Origin: Kallotenue papyrolyticum
Lineage (GTDB): Bacteria; Chloroflexota; Chloroflexia; Chloroflexales; Kallotenuaceae
Length of the DNA: 64,000 bases
Assembly (NCBI RefSeq): GCF_000526415.1
Contig: NZ_JAGA01000003.1
Location: 1,054,001-1,118,000 of the forward strand
Reading direction: 5' to 3'
Shown in pieces: positions 1 to 8,111 of this stretch. The stretch's first letter is position 1. Every line of letters starts with the position of its first letter. A program made the position numbers and the translations under genes. Under the pieces are notes generated by a model. It saw only the letters and a list, made by a program, of their open reading frames with translations, searched no databases and was not told where the DNA came from.

Positions 1-1
1 C

Positions 2-2263
2 ATGAATGGAACCGACGTCATCGTCCCTGTCCGCGAAATCTACTGGAACGTGCAGGGACACATTCCCTTCGTTCAAACGCTGCTGTACCTACTGGCGATC
101 AGCTCGATCGCAGTGATGAGCTACGGCATCTGGCGCGATGTGCGGCGCTGGGGGCTGGGGCGTCCCGAACGGCGTGATACGCAGCTCCTGGCGCGCCTGG
201 GCGACTTTGTGCAACAGGTTTTTGGGCAGAAGCGTGTGTTACGCGACCGGCTGCCGGGGATCATGCATGCCATGATCTTTTACGGCTTTCTGGCGCTGTT
301 CATCGGCACCGATATCATCGCCATCGAGGAAGACTTCACTATCCCGACGCTGGGCCCGGACGCCGGCAAGATCCTGGTGCGTGATTTCTACAAGTTCTAC
401 GAAATCACCCTCGACACCCTCGGCCTGCTGTTTGTGATCGGCCTGGTGTGGGCCGCCTACCGACGTTACGTCACGCGGCCCAACCGGCTGGACAACCGCC
501 GCACCGACGCCTGGGTGCTGGCCTCGATGCTCTACATCGGCTTGAGCGGCTACTGGATCGAAGGGCTGCGCATTCTCAACCAGGAGATCGGCGGCGTGCG
601 CGTCTTCGAGCAGGACTGGGCGCGGCTGGCCTGGGTCGGTTATCTGCACGCGCTGCTATACCGCGCGCTGGGCCTGGAAGGCGAGGCCGGGCTGATCCTC
701 CACCGCGTGCTGTGGATCATCCATATGCTGGTGACCTTCGCCTTTGTGGCGTCGATCCCCTACACCAAGTTCCGGCACATGTTCTACACACCGCTGAACA
801 CCTTCTTCCGCAGCACACGACCCAAGGGCGCGCTACCGACGATCGACGACATCGAAGACAAAGACGAAAGCGAACTGGGCGCCAACCGGCTGGCCGATCT
901 GACCTGGAAGCAGCGCATGAGCCTGGACGCCTGTATGCGCTGCGGACGCTGCCAGGCCAACTGCCCGGCCTACGCCGCAGGCGCCGATCTCTCGCCCAAG
1001 TGGCTGATCACCAAGCTGGATGATCTGATGCGCGGCGCGCCGGTCGTGATGCGCGACGGCACGATCGTGCATGTCGGGGCGCAGGCGCAGGCCGCCGCCG
1101 GCGCCGACCGCCGACCAACCACGCCGCCCGACGAGGGGCCGCACGGCCAGTTGCGCGGGCTCAACCGGCTGAAGGGCGGCGGCGAGCACCGCATCGTCGG
1201 TGAGCGCGAGACCCTGCCGCTCTACGGCACGCTGATCTCCGCAAACGAGCTGTGGAGCTGCACGACCTGCCGCGCGTGCATGACCGAATGCCCGGCGATG
1301 ATCGAGCATGTGGATGATATCATCGAGCTGCGGCGCAAACTAGCCCTGGTGGAGGGCGACGTGCCTGAAGGCGTGCAGACCGTGCTGACCGGCATCGAAC
1401 GCAACGGCAATCCCTGGAAGCTGCCGCAGCGCGAGCGCACCGCCTGGGCCGAAGGGCTGGATGTGCCGACGCTGGCCGAGGTCGAAGCCGTCGATGTGCT
1501 CTACTGGGTCGGCTGCGCGCCCAGCTACGATGCGCGCTCGCGCACGGTGGCACGCGCCATGGTGCAACTGATGCGGCGCGCCGGCGTCAGCTTCGCCATC
1601 CTGGGCGAGGAAGAGACCTGCACCGGCGATCCGGCGCGGCGCATGGGCGAGGAGTTCCTGTACCAGACCCAGGCGCAGACCAACATCGAGACCATGCGCC
1701 AGTACAAGTTCAAGACGGTGGTGACCACCTGCGCGCATTGCTTCAACACGATCAAGAACGAGTATCCGCGCTTCGGCGGCGGCGCCGGCACCGACTATGA
1801 GGTGGTGCACCACACCCAGTTCCTGGCGCGGCTGGTGCGTGAAGGACGCCTCACGCCGCAGCGGCGCGTCGCAGCGCGCATCGCCTACCATGATCCCTGC
1901 TATATCGGCCGCTACAACGATATCTATGATGATCCGCGCGCGCTGATCGCCGCCATTCCAGGCGTTGAACTGGCCGAGGTGCCCGAACGCAACCGCCAGA
2001 AGGCGATGTGCTGCGGCGGCGGCGGCGGCAACGTCTGGATGGAGGGCTGGGGGACGCGCGGCGTGAACGTGATCCGTCTGGAGCAGATTCAACAGGCGCA
2101 GCCCACCACCCTGGCGATGGCCTGCCCCTTCTGCATGATCATGTTCGAGGATGCCGCCAAGAATACCGGCGTTGGTGATACGCTCCAGCGCAAAGACGTG
2201 GCAGAACTCTTGCTTGAGTCACTTCCACTAGAGGACAACGATGCCACGCCGTCTGTCTCCTAA
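2..2263 (+). CDS. membrane-bound Fe-S oxidoreductase (HdrD/GlpC-like, NarI-type N-terminus)
   Basis: A 753-residue redox protein. The N-terminal ~270 residues hold several hydrophobic segments resembling the cytochrome-b-type gamma subunit of nitrate reductase. Two 4Fe-4S motifs follow: CMRCGRCQANCP near residue 310 and CTTCRACMTECP near 420. The C-terminal half carries two cysteine-rich CCG domains, including an AMCCGGGGG stretch near 670 as in heterodisulfide-reductase subunits. It probably passes electrons between the quinone pool and a soluble partner; the partner is not visible. The first ATG is at base 2, so the true start may lie outside the window. Confidence 0.88.
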   Translation: MNGTDVIVPVREIYWNVQGHIPFVQTLLYLLAISSIAVMSYGIWRDVRRWGLGRPERRDTQLLARLGDFVQQVFGQKRVLRDRLPGIMHAMIFYGFLALFIGTDIIAIEEDFTIPTLGPDAGKILVRDFYKFYEITLDTLGLLFVIGLVWAAYRRYVTRPNRLDNRRTDAWVLASMLYIGLSGYWIEGLRILNQEIGGVRVFEQDWARLAWVGYLHALLYRALGLEGEAGLILHRVLWIIHMLVTFAFVASIPYTKFRHMFYTPLNTFFRSTRPKGALPTIDDIEDKDESELGANRLADLTWKQRMSLDACMRCGRCQANCPAYAAGADLSPKWLITKLDDLMRGAPVVMRDGTIVHVGAQAQAAAGADRRPTTPPDEGPHGQLRGLNRLKGGGEHRIVGERETLPLYGTLISANELWSCTTCRACMTECPAMIEHVDDIIELRRKLALVEGDVPEGVQTVLTGIERNGNPWKLPQRERTAWAEGLDVPTLAEVEAVDVLYWVGCAPSYDARSRTVARAMVQLMRRAGVSFAILGEEETCTGDPARRMGEEFLYQTQAQTNIETMRQYKFKTVVTTCAHCFNTIKNEYPRFGGGAGTDYEVVHHTQFLARLVREGRLTPQRRVAARIAYHDPCYIGRYNDIYDDPRALIAAIPGVELAEVPERNRQKAMCCGGGGGNVWMEGWGTRGVNVIRLEQIQQAQPTTLAMACPFCMIMFEDAAKNTGVGDTLQRKDVAELLLESLPLEDNDATPSVS

Positions 2264-2289
2264 TGCCGAGGCGGACACCCGGGGAACGC

Positions 2290-2324
2290 AGTTGGGGGCG
2301 AGGCATCAGGCCTTGCCCCCAACT
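2290..2324 (+). terminator. 14-bp hairpin downstream of the Fe-S oxidoreductase
   Basis: Inverted repeat with arms 2290-2303 and 2311-2324, one G-U wobble and a 7-base loop. Only a weak pyrimidine-rich tail (TCCTTCT) follows, so it may terminate poorly or act as an mRNA-stabilising hairpin between the two genes. Confidence 0.5.
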
Positions 2325-2405
2325 GTCCTTCTACCCTATCGGAACGACCCGTCCAGCAGCGTGCTGGCACCTGCCCCCCAAGCCAAGCGCGAGGAGGTAC
2401 AAGGA

Positions 2406-2831
2406 GTGGAACCCTGGATCAACCCTGACGACGAAACGTTACGCCGCCTGTTGCAGCACGCCCGCACCATCGCCATCGTCGGCCTGAGCGACAGTCCGGC
2501 ACGACCCAGCTACGGCGTCGCACGCTACCTGCAGGAACACGGCTACCGCATCATCCCCGTCAACCCAGGCATCCAGGAGGTACTGGGCGAACGCGCCTAT
2601 CCCGATCTGCGTTCGATCCCGGAGCGGATTGATATCGTTGACCTGTTTCGGCGTTCAGCGTACGTCGCCGCGCACGTGGATGAGGCGATTGAACGCGGCG
2701 ATGTGCAATTGATCTGGATGCAGATCGGCGTGCGTGATGCACATGCGGCGCGCCGTGCGCGGGATGCCGGCATTGAGGTGGTCATGAACCGCTGTCTGAA
2801 GGTCTTCCACCGCTACCTGATCGGTGAGTGA
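2406..2831 (+). CDS. CoA-binding domain protein (YccU-like)
   Basis: A 141-residue single-domain Rossmann protein of the CoA_binding_2 family. IAIVGLSDSPARPSYGVA is the nucleotide-binding loop, followed by HGYRIIPVNPG and a closing segment with a conserved Asn-Arg-Cys (VMNRCLK). The length matches the family. A GTG start at 2406 is chosen because a strong GAGGAGG ribosome site lies eight bases upstream; the ATG at 2241 would overlap the upstream gene and add an unconserved, hairpin-containing leader. The family binds CoA or acyl-CoA, but its role is poorly defined. Confidence 0.85.
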   Translation: MEPWINPDDETLRRLLQHARTIAIVGLSDSPARPSYGVARYLQEHGYRIIPVNPGIQEVLGERAYPDLRSIPERIDIVDLFRRSAYVAAHVDEAIERGDVQLIWMQIGVRDAHAARRARDAGIEVVMNRCLKVFHRYLIGE

Positions 2832-2899
2832 GGCCAGGCCTGCCGCCCGATCCAGCCAGGTGCGTGGATCGAGCGGCAAGGCCCGGTTCAGGCGCGCGG

Positions 2900-3382
2900 T
2901 CACTGGACCGTCAGCGTCCCTACCATGCCGGCCTGATAGTGGCCGGGGAAGGTGCAGATGTACTGGTAGGTGCCGGCCTGCAGCGCCGGTACCGAAATGG
3001 TCTCGTTCTGGCCGGCCTGCAGGATCTTGGTCGCCGCGATCACACCGGGCGTGTCGGCAGTAACCTCACCACCGTTGGCCAGGGCCGCTTGCGCCACGGC
3101 GGCTTCCTGCCCCGGCTCGACCAGCACCCAGTTGTGCGGCTGAGACGAGGGGTTGTTGAAGGTCACCGTCAGGTCCTGGCCGGCAGGCGCGGTCAACGTC
3201 GCCGGCTCAAACTTGAGCGTATCCGTGCCGGCCACCGTTAGGCTCGCGCCTTGGCTGCCGCCGGCCGCCGGACTGGCGTTGGCCCCCTGATTGCCGGTAG
3301 CCGTCCCGCCACCGCCACCACATGCTGTTAGTGCCAGCAGCGCCACCAGCGTGGCACCACCGAACCATCGTCGCAGGTTCAT
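2900..3382 (-). CDS. cupredoxin (plastocyanin-like) lipoprotein, copy 2
   Basis: A 160-residue exported blue-copper protein. The N-terminus is a signal peptide with lipobox LTAC followed by a Gly-rich linker, so it should be anchored outside the membrane. Type 1 copper ligands are visible: His in SSQPHNW, then Cys, His and Met in YICTFPGHYQAGM. The ATG at 3382 has a GGAG site nine bases upstream; an in-frame start at 3424 is rejected. It lies 50 bp downstream of a paralogue on the same strand and probably shares its transcript. The likely role is mobile or tethered electron transfer. One internal stretch is almost identical to the paralogue. Confidence 0.87.
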   Translation of the reverse strand: MNLRRWFGGATLVALLALTACGGGGGTATGNQGANASPAAGGSQGASLTVAGTDTLKFEPATLTAPAGQDLTVTFNNPSSQPHNWVLVEPGQEAAVAQAALANGGEVTADTPGVIAATKILQAGQNETISVPALQAGTYQYICTFPGHYQAGMVGTLTVQ

Positions 3383-3432
3383 GGATGTAAACTCCTTACA
3401 GCTAGCATCAGCCTGAAGCCGCAAACCGGCAG

Positions 3433-3903
3433 CTATCTAGCAGAGAGTGTGCCGCGCATGCCGGCCTGATAGTGGCCAGGCACCGTACAGATATATGGAT
3501 AGGTACCCGGCTCCAGAGCCGGTACCGCGATCGACGTACTGCCGCCGGTAACCGGTGCATGACCGGCGATCACCCCCGCTAGGTTGGAGGGATCTCCACC
3601 GCTGGCGATCGCCGCCTGCGCCACGGCGGCCTCCTGCCCCGGCTCGACCAGCACCCAGTTGTGCGGTTGAGACGAGGGGTTGTTGAAGGTCACCCTGAAC
3701 GGTTGACGCGCGGGCGCCTCCAGGGTCGCCTCAACGTACCGCAGCTGACCGGCGGGATCGGCAGAGATCTGTAACAGCATAGCTTCCGCGCCCGTGGATG
3801 TAGCTGCCTCGGGCAACGTGGCGATCAACGATGGATCGGCGCGACTACAGCCTAGCAGTGTGACGCCAAGCATTGCCAGCGCAAGCCACCCACGCGCGTT
3901 CAT
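3433..3903 (-). CDS. cupredoxin (plastocyanin-like) lipoprotein, copy 1
   Basis: A 156-residue paralogue of the next gene on this strand. The signal peptide ends in lipobox LLGC. The type 1 copper ligands are conserved: His in SSQPHNW, then Cys, His and Met in YICTVPGHYQAGM. Outside a central shared stretch the two proteins differ widely. This copy is first in the pair and has its own extended -10 promoter just upstream. A tethered electron carrier is likely, possibly working with the Fe-S oxidoreductase nearby or with an alternative complex III or terminal oxidase elsewhere; that link is inference. Confidence 0.85.
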   Translation of the reverse strand: MNARGWLALAMLGVTLLGCSRADPSLIATLPEAATSTGAEAMLLQISADPAGQLRYVEATLEAPARQPFRVTFNNPSSQPHNWVLVEPGQEAAVAQAAIASGGDPSNLAGVIAGHAPVTGGSTSIAVPALEPGTYPYICTVPGHYQAGMRGTLSAR

Positions 3904-3953
3904 GGCCGCACCCCCTGTCTTCTGCGCTCACGAGCATCAGGCTTCGTGCGGGG

Positions 3954-3962
3954 ATTATAGCA
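3954..3962 (-). promoter_or_regulatory. extended -10 promoter for the cupredoxin pair
   Basis: On the minus strand the sequence reads TGCTATAAT, a perfect extended -10 box, about 50 bp upstream of the start at 3903. No good -35 box is seen, as expected for an extended -10 promoter. Confidence 0.6.
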
Positions 3963-4084
3963 CGGGGCGCGACGCGCGCCTATCCGGAGCACAGTCGAGC
4001 ACACCATCCGGCCTCCAGTCTAGGGCAACAGTCCGAGCACCGCCGGCCGGCGATCCGAGGCGCGGCTCCCGTCCCCAGGGCGCA

Positions 4085-4093
4085 TGGTATAAT
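4085..4093 (+). promoter_or_regulatory. extended -10 promoter for dusB
   Basis: TGGTATAAT is a perfect extended -10 box 62 bp upstream of the dusB start. It is back to back with the minus-strand promoter of the cupredoxin genes. Confidence 0.6.
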
Positions 4094-4155
4094 GCCAAAC
4101 ATCTGTTGGCGCTGAGGGACAGGCGTCACCCGCCTGAGATTCCATATCGAGCAGT

Positions 4156-5223
4156 ATGCCAAACGAGTTTCACAACCTACCGGACAGCTACCAGATCGGG
4201 CCGATCACCATCCGGCCCAACATCGTCCTGGCGCCGATGGCCGGCGTCACCGACTCAGTCTTTCGGCGGCTGCTGCTGTCGCTGGGCGGCCTGGGCCTGG
4301 TCACCACCGAAATGACCAACGCCGCCAGCGTGACGCCCAAGGCCATGGCGCGCCATCGGCTGCTGGACTATCTGCCCGAAGAACGACCGATCGCCATGCA
4401 GCTCTCCGGCAGCGAGCCGGAGCTGGTGGCCGAGGCCGCCAAGCGCGTTGAAGCACTGGGCGCCGATATCATCGACTTCAACTGCGGCTGCCCTTCGCCC
4501 AAGGTCACCGGTGGTGGCCACGGCTCGGCCCTGCTGCGCGATCTGCCCAAGCTCAGCCGCCTCCTGCGCACGCTGCGCCAGGCGGTGTCGATCCCGGTGA
4601 CGCTCAAGTTCCGCGCCGGCTGGGATGAGCACTCGCTCAATTATGTCGAGACGGCCAAAGTCGCCGAAGACGCAGGCATTGCCGCCATCGCCCTGCATCC
4701 GCGCACCAAGGTACAGGGCTATAGCGGCGTGGCCGACTGGAGCCGCGTTGCCGAAACCAAACGCGCCGTTAGCATCCCGGTGATCGGCTCGGGCGATGTC
4801 AAAACCGCCGAAGATGCCCTGCGGCGGCTCAAGGAAACCGGCGTGGACGGCGTGATGATCGGGCGCGGGGCGATGGCCAACCCGTGGATCTTCCTGCAGG
4901 TGCAGCAACTGCGCAACGGCGAGCCGGTCTTCCAGCCGCAGCCCGCCGACAAAGAGTGGTTCCTGCTGCGCTACCAGCAGATGCTGCTGGAATACATGCC
5001 CGAACATCAGGCCGTCGGCAAGCTCAAGCAGTTGATCGGCCAGTTCCACGTCGGGCTGCCGGGCTCGGCCCAGCTACGCCGCGATGTGCAGCACGCCAAA
5101 AGCTGGCAGGAGCAGCGCGAGATCATCCAACGCTTCTTCGATCCGTTCATCCATGGGAGCGCCGTCGCCGCGCCCGAAGAAGAAACACCCGAAGAGCTAC
5201 GCGACGCGCTGGTCGAGTCCTAA
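4156..5223 (+). CDS. dusB: tRNA-dihydrouridine synthase
   Basis: A 355-residue FMN-dependent TIM-barrel enzyme that reduces uridines in the tRNA D-loop to dihydrouridine. Family signatures are in order: APMAGVTD at the start of the barrel, [10 protein letters not shown] with the catalytic Cys, then IGSGDV and GRGAMANPW in the FMN-phosphate site. The length fits DusB-type enzymes. The ATG at 4156 begins just before the first strand. A hairpin downstream and a fresh promoter for dcd suggest it is monocistronic. Confidence 0.92.
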   Translation: MPNEFHNLPDSYQIGPITIRPNIVLAPMAGVTDSVFRRLLLSLGGLGLVTTEMTNAASVTPKAMARHRLLDYLPEERPIAMQLSGSEPELVAEAAKRVEALGADIIDFNCGCPSPKVTGGGHGSALLRDLPKLSRLLRTLRQAVSIPVTLKFRAGWDEHSLNYVETAKVAEDAGIAAIALHPRTKVQGYSGVADWSRVAETKRAVSIPVIGSGDVKTAEDALRRLKETGVDGVMIGRGAMANPWIFLQVQQLRNGEPVFQPQPADKEWFLLRYQQMLLEYMPEHQAVGKLKQLIGQFHVGLPGSAQLRRDVQHAKSWQEQREIIQRFFDPFIHGSAVAAPEEETPEELRDALVES

Positions 5224-5240
5224 AGCCGCACCGGCATGCC

Positions 5241-5269
5241 ACAGCCGCCGCCACCGCCGCGGCGGCTGT
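5241..5269 (+). terminator. hairpin between dusB and dcd
   Basis: A 10-bp GC-rich stem (5241-5250 with 5260-5269), then TTTGCG. The T-tract is short, so it is a weak intrinsic terminator at best, but it sits right after the dusB stop and before the dcd promoter. Confidence 0.45.
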
Positions 5270-5281
5270 TTGCGTGCCCGG

Positions 5282-5310
5282 TTGTCGGCTGGCGCATCTT
5301 CGAGTATCAT
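5282..5310 (+). promoter_or_regulatory. promoter for dcd
   Basis: TTGTCG (5282-5287) and TATCAT (5305-5310) are separated by 17 bp. This gives a 5' leader of about 20 bases before the dcd start at 5336. Confidence 0.55.
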
Positions 5311-5335
5311 CCAGACGGCACGGGAGGAGCACACC

Positions 5336-5890
5336 ATGACGATCAAATCCGATCGCTGGATCAAACGCATGGCACTCGAACACGGCATGATCGAGCCGTT
5401 CGAGGAACGACAGGTGCGCCAGGGCGTTATTTCCTACGGCCTTTCGTCGTATGGCTACGATATCCGCGTCGCGGATGAGTTCAAAATCTTCACCAACGTC
5501 AACTCAGCCATTGTCGATCCAAAGAACTTCGACTCACGATCGTTTGTTGATTTTCGAGGCGATGTCTGCATCATTCCACCAAACTCATTCGCTTTAGCGC
5601 GCACCATCGAGTATTTTCGCATCCCGCGCGATATTCTAACCATTTGCGTAGGAAAATCAACATACGCGCGCTGTGGTATTATCGTAAACGTAACCCCTTT
5701 CGAGCCTGAATGGGAGGGTTTTGTTACGCTTGAAATCAGCAATACCACACCGCTTCCGGCCAAAATCTACGCCAACGAAGGCATTGCCCAGGTTCTGTTT
5801 TTCCAGTCTGATGAAGCGTGCGAGATCAGCTACCGCGACAAAGCCGGCAAATACCAGTATCAGCAGGGCCTGGTCCTGCCGAAATTGTGA
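5336..5890 (+). CDS. dcd: dCTP deaminase
   Basis: A 184-residue trimeric deaminase that converts dCTP to dUTP and ammonia for thymidylate synthesis. Family blocks are [29 protein letters not shown] (catalytic Glu) and [13 protein letters not shown]. The ATG at 5336 is preceded by GGGAGGAG; longer reading upstream has no conserved sequence. The middle of the gene is less GC-rich than its neighbours. It runs into the sugar kinase gene with a two-base gap, so it heads the dcd-to-murJ unit. Confidence 0.93.
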   Translation: MTIKSDRWIKRMALEHGMIEPFEERQVRQGVISYGLSSYGYDIRVADEFKIFTNVNSAIVDPKNFDSRSFVDFRGDVCIIPPNSFALARTIEYFRIPRDILTICVGKSTYARCGIIVNVTPFEPEWEGFVTLEISNTTPLPAKIYANEGIAQVLFFQSDEACEISYRDKAGKYQYQQGLVLPKL

Positions 5891-5892
5891 TC

Positions 5893-6915
5893 ATGTCCGC
5901 TGCCATGTTCCAGACCGACGCGATTCTGGCCGCCTTTGCCCGCCGGCGGGTGCTGGTCGTCGGCGATGTATTTCTGGACGAATACGTCTTCGGCCAGGCG
6001 ACGCGCCTCTCGCGCGAAGCGCCGATTCCGGTGCTGGAGTTTGTCCGCCGCAGCTACATCCCCGGCGGGGCGGCCAATCCGGCCAGCAACATCGCCGCAC
6101 TCGGCGCGCAGGCGCTACTGGCAGCCGTCGTCGGCGCCGATGCCGAGGGCAACCAGCTCCTGGCACTGCTGCGGCAGGCCGGCGTCGATCCCGCCTGCGT
6201 GTTGATCGACACGGCGCGACCAACCACGGTTAAGACGCGCATCGTCTCCGAGAGTTCGCTGCGCTTTTCGCAGCAATTGGCGCGCATCGATCGCATCGAC
6301 CGCACGCCGATCGACAACGAGCGCGTAGCGCAGTTGCTGGAGCGCATCGAGGCCTGCCTGCCGCAGGTAGATGCCGTGCTCTGCTCGGACTACCTCAGCG
6401 GGCTGCTCACGCCCGCGCTGGTGGAGCGCCTGGCGCAGCGCTGCGCCCGCCACGGCGTGCTGCTGACGGTGGATGCCCAGGGCGAGCTGGCCAAATACGC
6501 CGGCGCGGGCCTGCTGCGCTGCAACAACGACGAAGCGGCGGCCTATCTGCGCCGCGCGATCAGCAGCGAGGAGGACTACCGCCAGGCCATGGCCGATCTG
6601 CTGGCCGCGCTGCAGCCTGAACTATTGATCGTCACGCGCGGACGCGACGGCCTGTCGATCCAGGGACGCGCGCTACCCTATCACCATATTCCGGCGCACC
6701 GCGTCGAAGCCGCCGACACCACCGGCGCGGGCGACACTTTCAGCGCGATCATGACCCTGGGCCTGGCCAGCCGGCTCGATCCGCTGCTGGCGGCGCGCAT
6801 CGCCAACTACGCCGCCGGCCTGGTGGTGCGCCGCCTGGGCAACGCGGTCGTCCCACCCGCCGAGCTGGCGCCGGGCATCGCGCTAGCCCTGGCGGAGGAG
6901 CACGCCGATGCCTGA
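5893..6915 (+). CDS. PfkB-family kinase (heptose-7-phosphate kinase-like, HldE N-terminal domain)
   Basis: A 340-residue ribokinase-fold sugar kinase resembling the RfaE1/HldE kinase domain, which phosphorylates D-glycero-D-manno-heptose 7-phosphate at C1. Visible are the glycine-rich RSYIPGGAANPASN substrate region and AADTTGAGDTFSA, carrying the anion hole and catalytic Asp. It overlaps the next gene by 8 bp. The two HldE activities are thus encoded separately but coupled. The exact sugar is uncertain, since no sedoheptulose-phosphate isomerase or phosphatase is in the window. Confidence 0.85.
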   Translation: MSAAMFQTDAILAAFARRRVLVVGDVFLDEYVFGQATRLSREAPIPVLEFVRRSYIPGGAANPASNIAALGAQALLAAVVGADAEGNQLLALLRQAGVDPACVLIDTARPTTVKTRIVSESSLRFSQQLARIDRIDRTPIDNERVAQLLERIEACLPQVDAVLCSDYLSGLLTPALVERLAQRCARHGVLLTVDAQGELAKYAGAGLLRCNNDEAAAYLRRAISSEEDYRQAMADLLAALQPELLIVTRGRDGLSIQGRALPYHHIPAHRVEAADTTGAGDTFSAIMTLGLASRLDPLLAARIANYAAGLVVRRLGNAVVPPAELAPGIALALAEEHADA

Positions 6916-7411
6916 GCCGATCACGCGCGCGGCGCTCCAGACGCTGCGCCAGCAGTGGCGCAGCGAGGGACGCACGGTGGTGCTGACCAACGGCGTCTTC
7001 GATCTGCTGCACCTTGGCCATCTGCAGTACCTGCAGGCCGCCCGCGCGCTGGGCGATCTGCTGATCGTCGGCCTCAACAGCGACGCCTCGACGCGCCACA
7101 TCAAAGGCCCGCAGCGACCACTGGTGCCGCAGGCGGAGCGCGCCGCGCTGTTGCTGGGCCTGCGCCCGGTGGATTATGTCACCATCTTCGATGAGCCGAC
7201 GGCTGAAGCGTTGGTCGCCGCGCTGCAACCCGACGTGTACGTCAAGGGCGGCGACTATGCCGTGGCGCACGCGCCTGCCGGCGCCGGCAAACCGTTGCCG
7301 GAAGCGCGCATCGTGGCGGCCTACGGCGGACGCGTCGTGCTGATCCCGTATCTGCCCGGCCACTCCACCAGTGAATTGATCGAGCGCATTGTGCAACGCT
7401 ATGGACACTAA
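6908..7411 (+). CDS. sugar-1-phosphate adenylyltransferase (RfaE2/HldE C-terminal-like)
   Basis: A 167-residue cytidylyltransferase-fold enzyme. TNGVFDLLHLGHLQYL contains the HxGH nucleotide-binding motif, and the end (HSTSELIERI) matches RfaE2 proteins. It should join an AMP moiety to heptose 1-phosphate or a related sugar to give an ADP-sugar. It overlaps both the upstream kinase and the downstream deacetylase, so translation is likely coupled. Use of the product in a cell-surface glycan is inferred from the flanking PIG-L and murJ genes. Confidence 0.87.
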   Translation: MPEPITRAALQTLRQQWRSEGRTVVLTNGVFDLLHLGHLQYLQAARALGDLLIVGLNSDASTRHIKGPQRPLVPQAERAALLLGLRPVDYVTIFDEPTAEALVAALQPDVYVKGGDYAVAHAPAGAGKPLPEARIVAAYGGRVVLIPYLPGHSTSELIERIVQRYGH

Positions 7412-8111
7412 ATGCCTCGTGTGTGTCTGGGCCCATCCCGACGACGAAGCCTTCGGACCGGTCGGCACGCTGCGCATGGCCGTCGAGCAGGGTTGGCAGG
7501 TAGCCTTGGTGAGCGCTACCCACGGCGAGCAGGGCCAGGCCGATCCCGCACTGCTGGGACCAAACGAAACGCTGGGCGAACGGCGCGCCGCCGAACTGCG
7601 CTGCGCGGCGCGCGTCATCGGCATCCAGCATCTGCAGATCTGGCACTACCCCGATGGTGGGTTGAGCGCCGTGCCTCGCGCTGAACTGGTCGCACGCATT
7701 GCGGCCGAACTGCACCGCTGGCAGCCGCGGGTCGTGATCACCTTTGGACCGGACGGCATCACCGGCCATCCCGACCATATCGCCATCGGCGCTGCGACGA
7801 CCGAGGCGGTCCGGGCCTGGCGCGCGGCAACCGCTACCGACGCGCGGCTCTACTACATCACCGTGCGACCGGGCCGCACCATCCCGCGGCTGGACCAAAC
7901 CGCGCCCGCACCGCTGCCACCCAGCGCCATCCTCGATGTCAGCCGGTATGCCGCGATCAAGCGCCAGGCGTTGGCCTGCCACGCCACGCAGCGCGCCGAC
8001 TGGCAGCCGCTGCTAGCGGATGAAGACTGGCTCGTGGTGGATCGCTTTGCGCGCGCCGAACCGCCGGTCGCGCCCGATGCTGTCCCGGAGACGACGATCC
8101 TGTATGCGTGA
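7401..8111 (+). CDS. PIG-L/LmbE family N-deacetylase
   Basis: A 236-residue metal-dependent deacetylase. The first zinc motif AHPDDE is near residue 13 and the second, GHPDH, near residue 122. The family removes acetyl groups from GlcNAc-containing small molecules or lipid-linked sugars. The ATG at 7401 overlaps the upstream stop by 11 bp; a TTG four codons earlier is possible. Its place between an ADP-sugar synthesis pair and murJ suggests a role in envelope sugars, but the substrate cannot be told from sequence. Confidence 0.85.
   Translation: MDTKCLVCVWAHPDDEAFGPVGTLRMAVEQGWQVALVSATHGEQGQADPALLGPNETLGERRAAELRCAARVIGIQHLQIWHYPDGGLSAVPRAELVARIAAELHRWQPRVVITFGPDGITGHPDHIAIGAATTEAVRAWRAATATDARLYYITVRPGRTIPRLDQTAPAPLPPSAILDVSRYAAIKRQALACHATQRADWQPLLADEDWLVVDRFARAEPPVAPDAVPETTILYA

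Noticed and set aside
1340-2092. 250-residue minus-strand open frame
   Set aside because: Antisense to the CCG domains of the Fe-S oxidoreductase; no recognisable motif.
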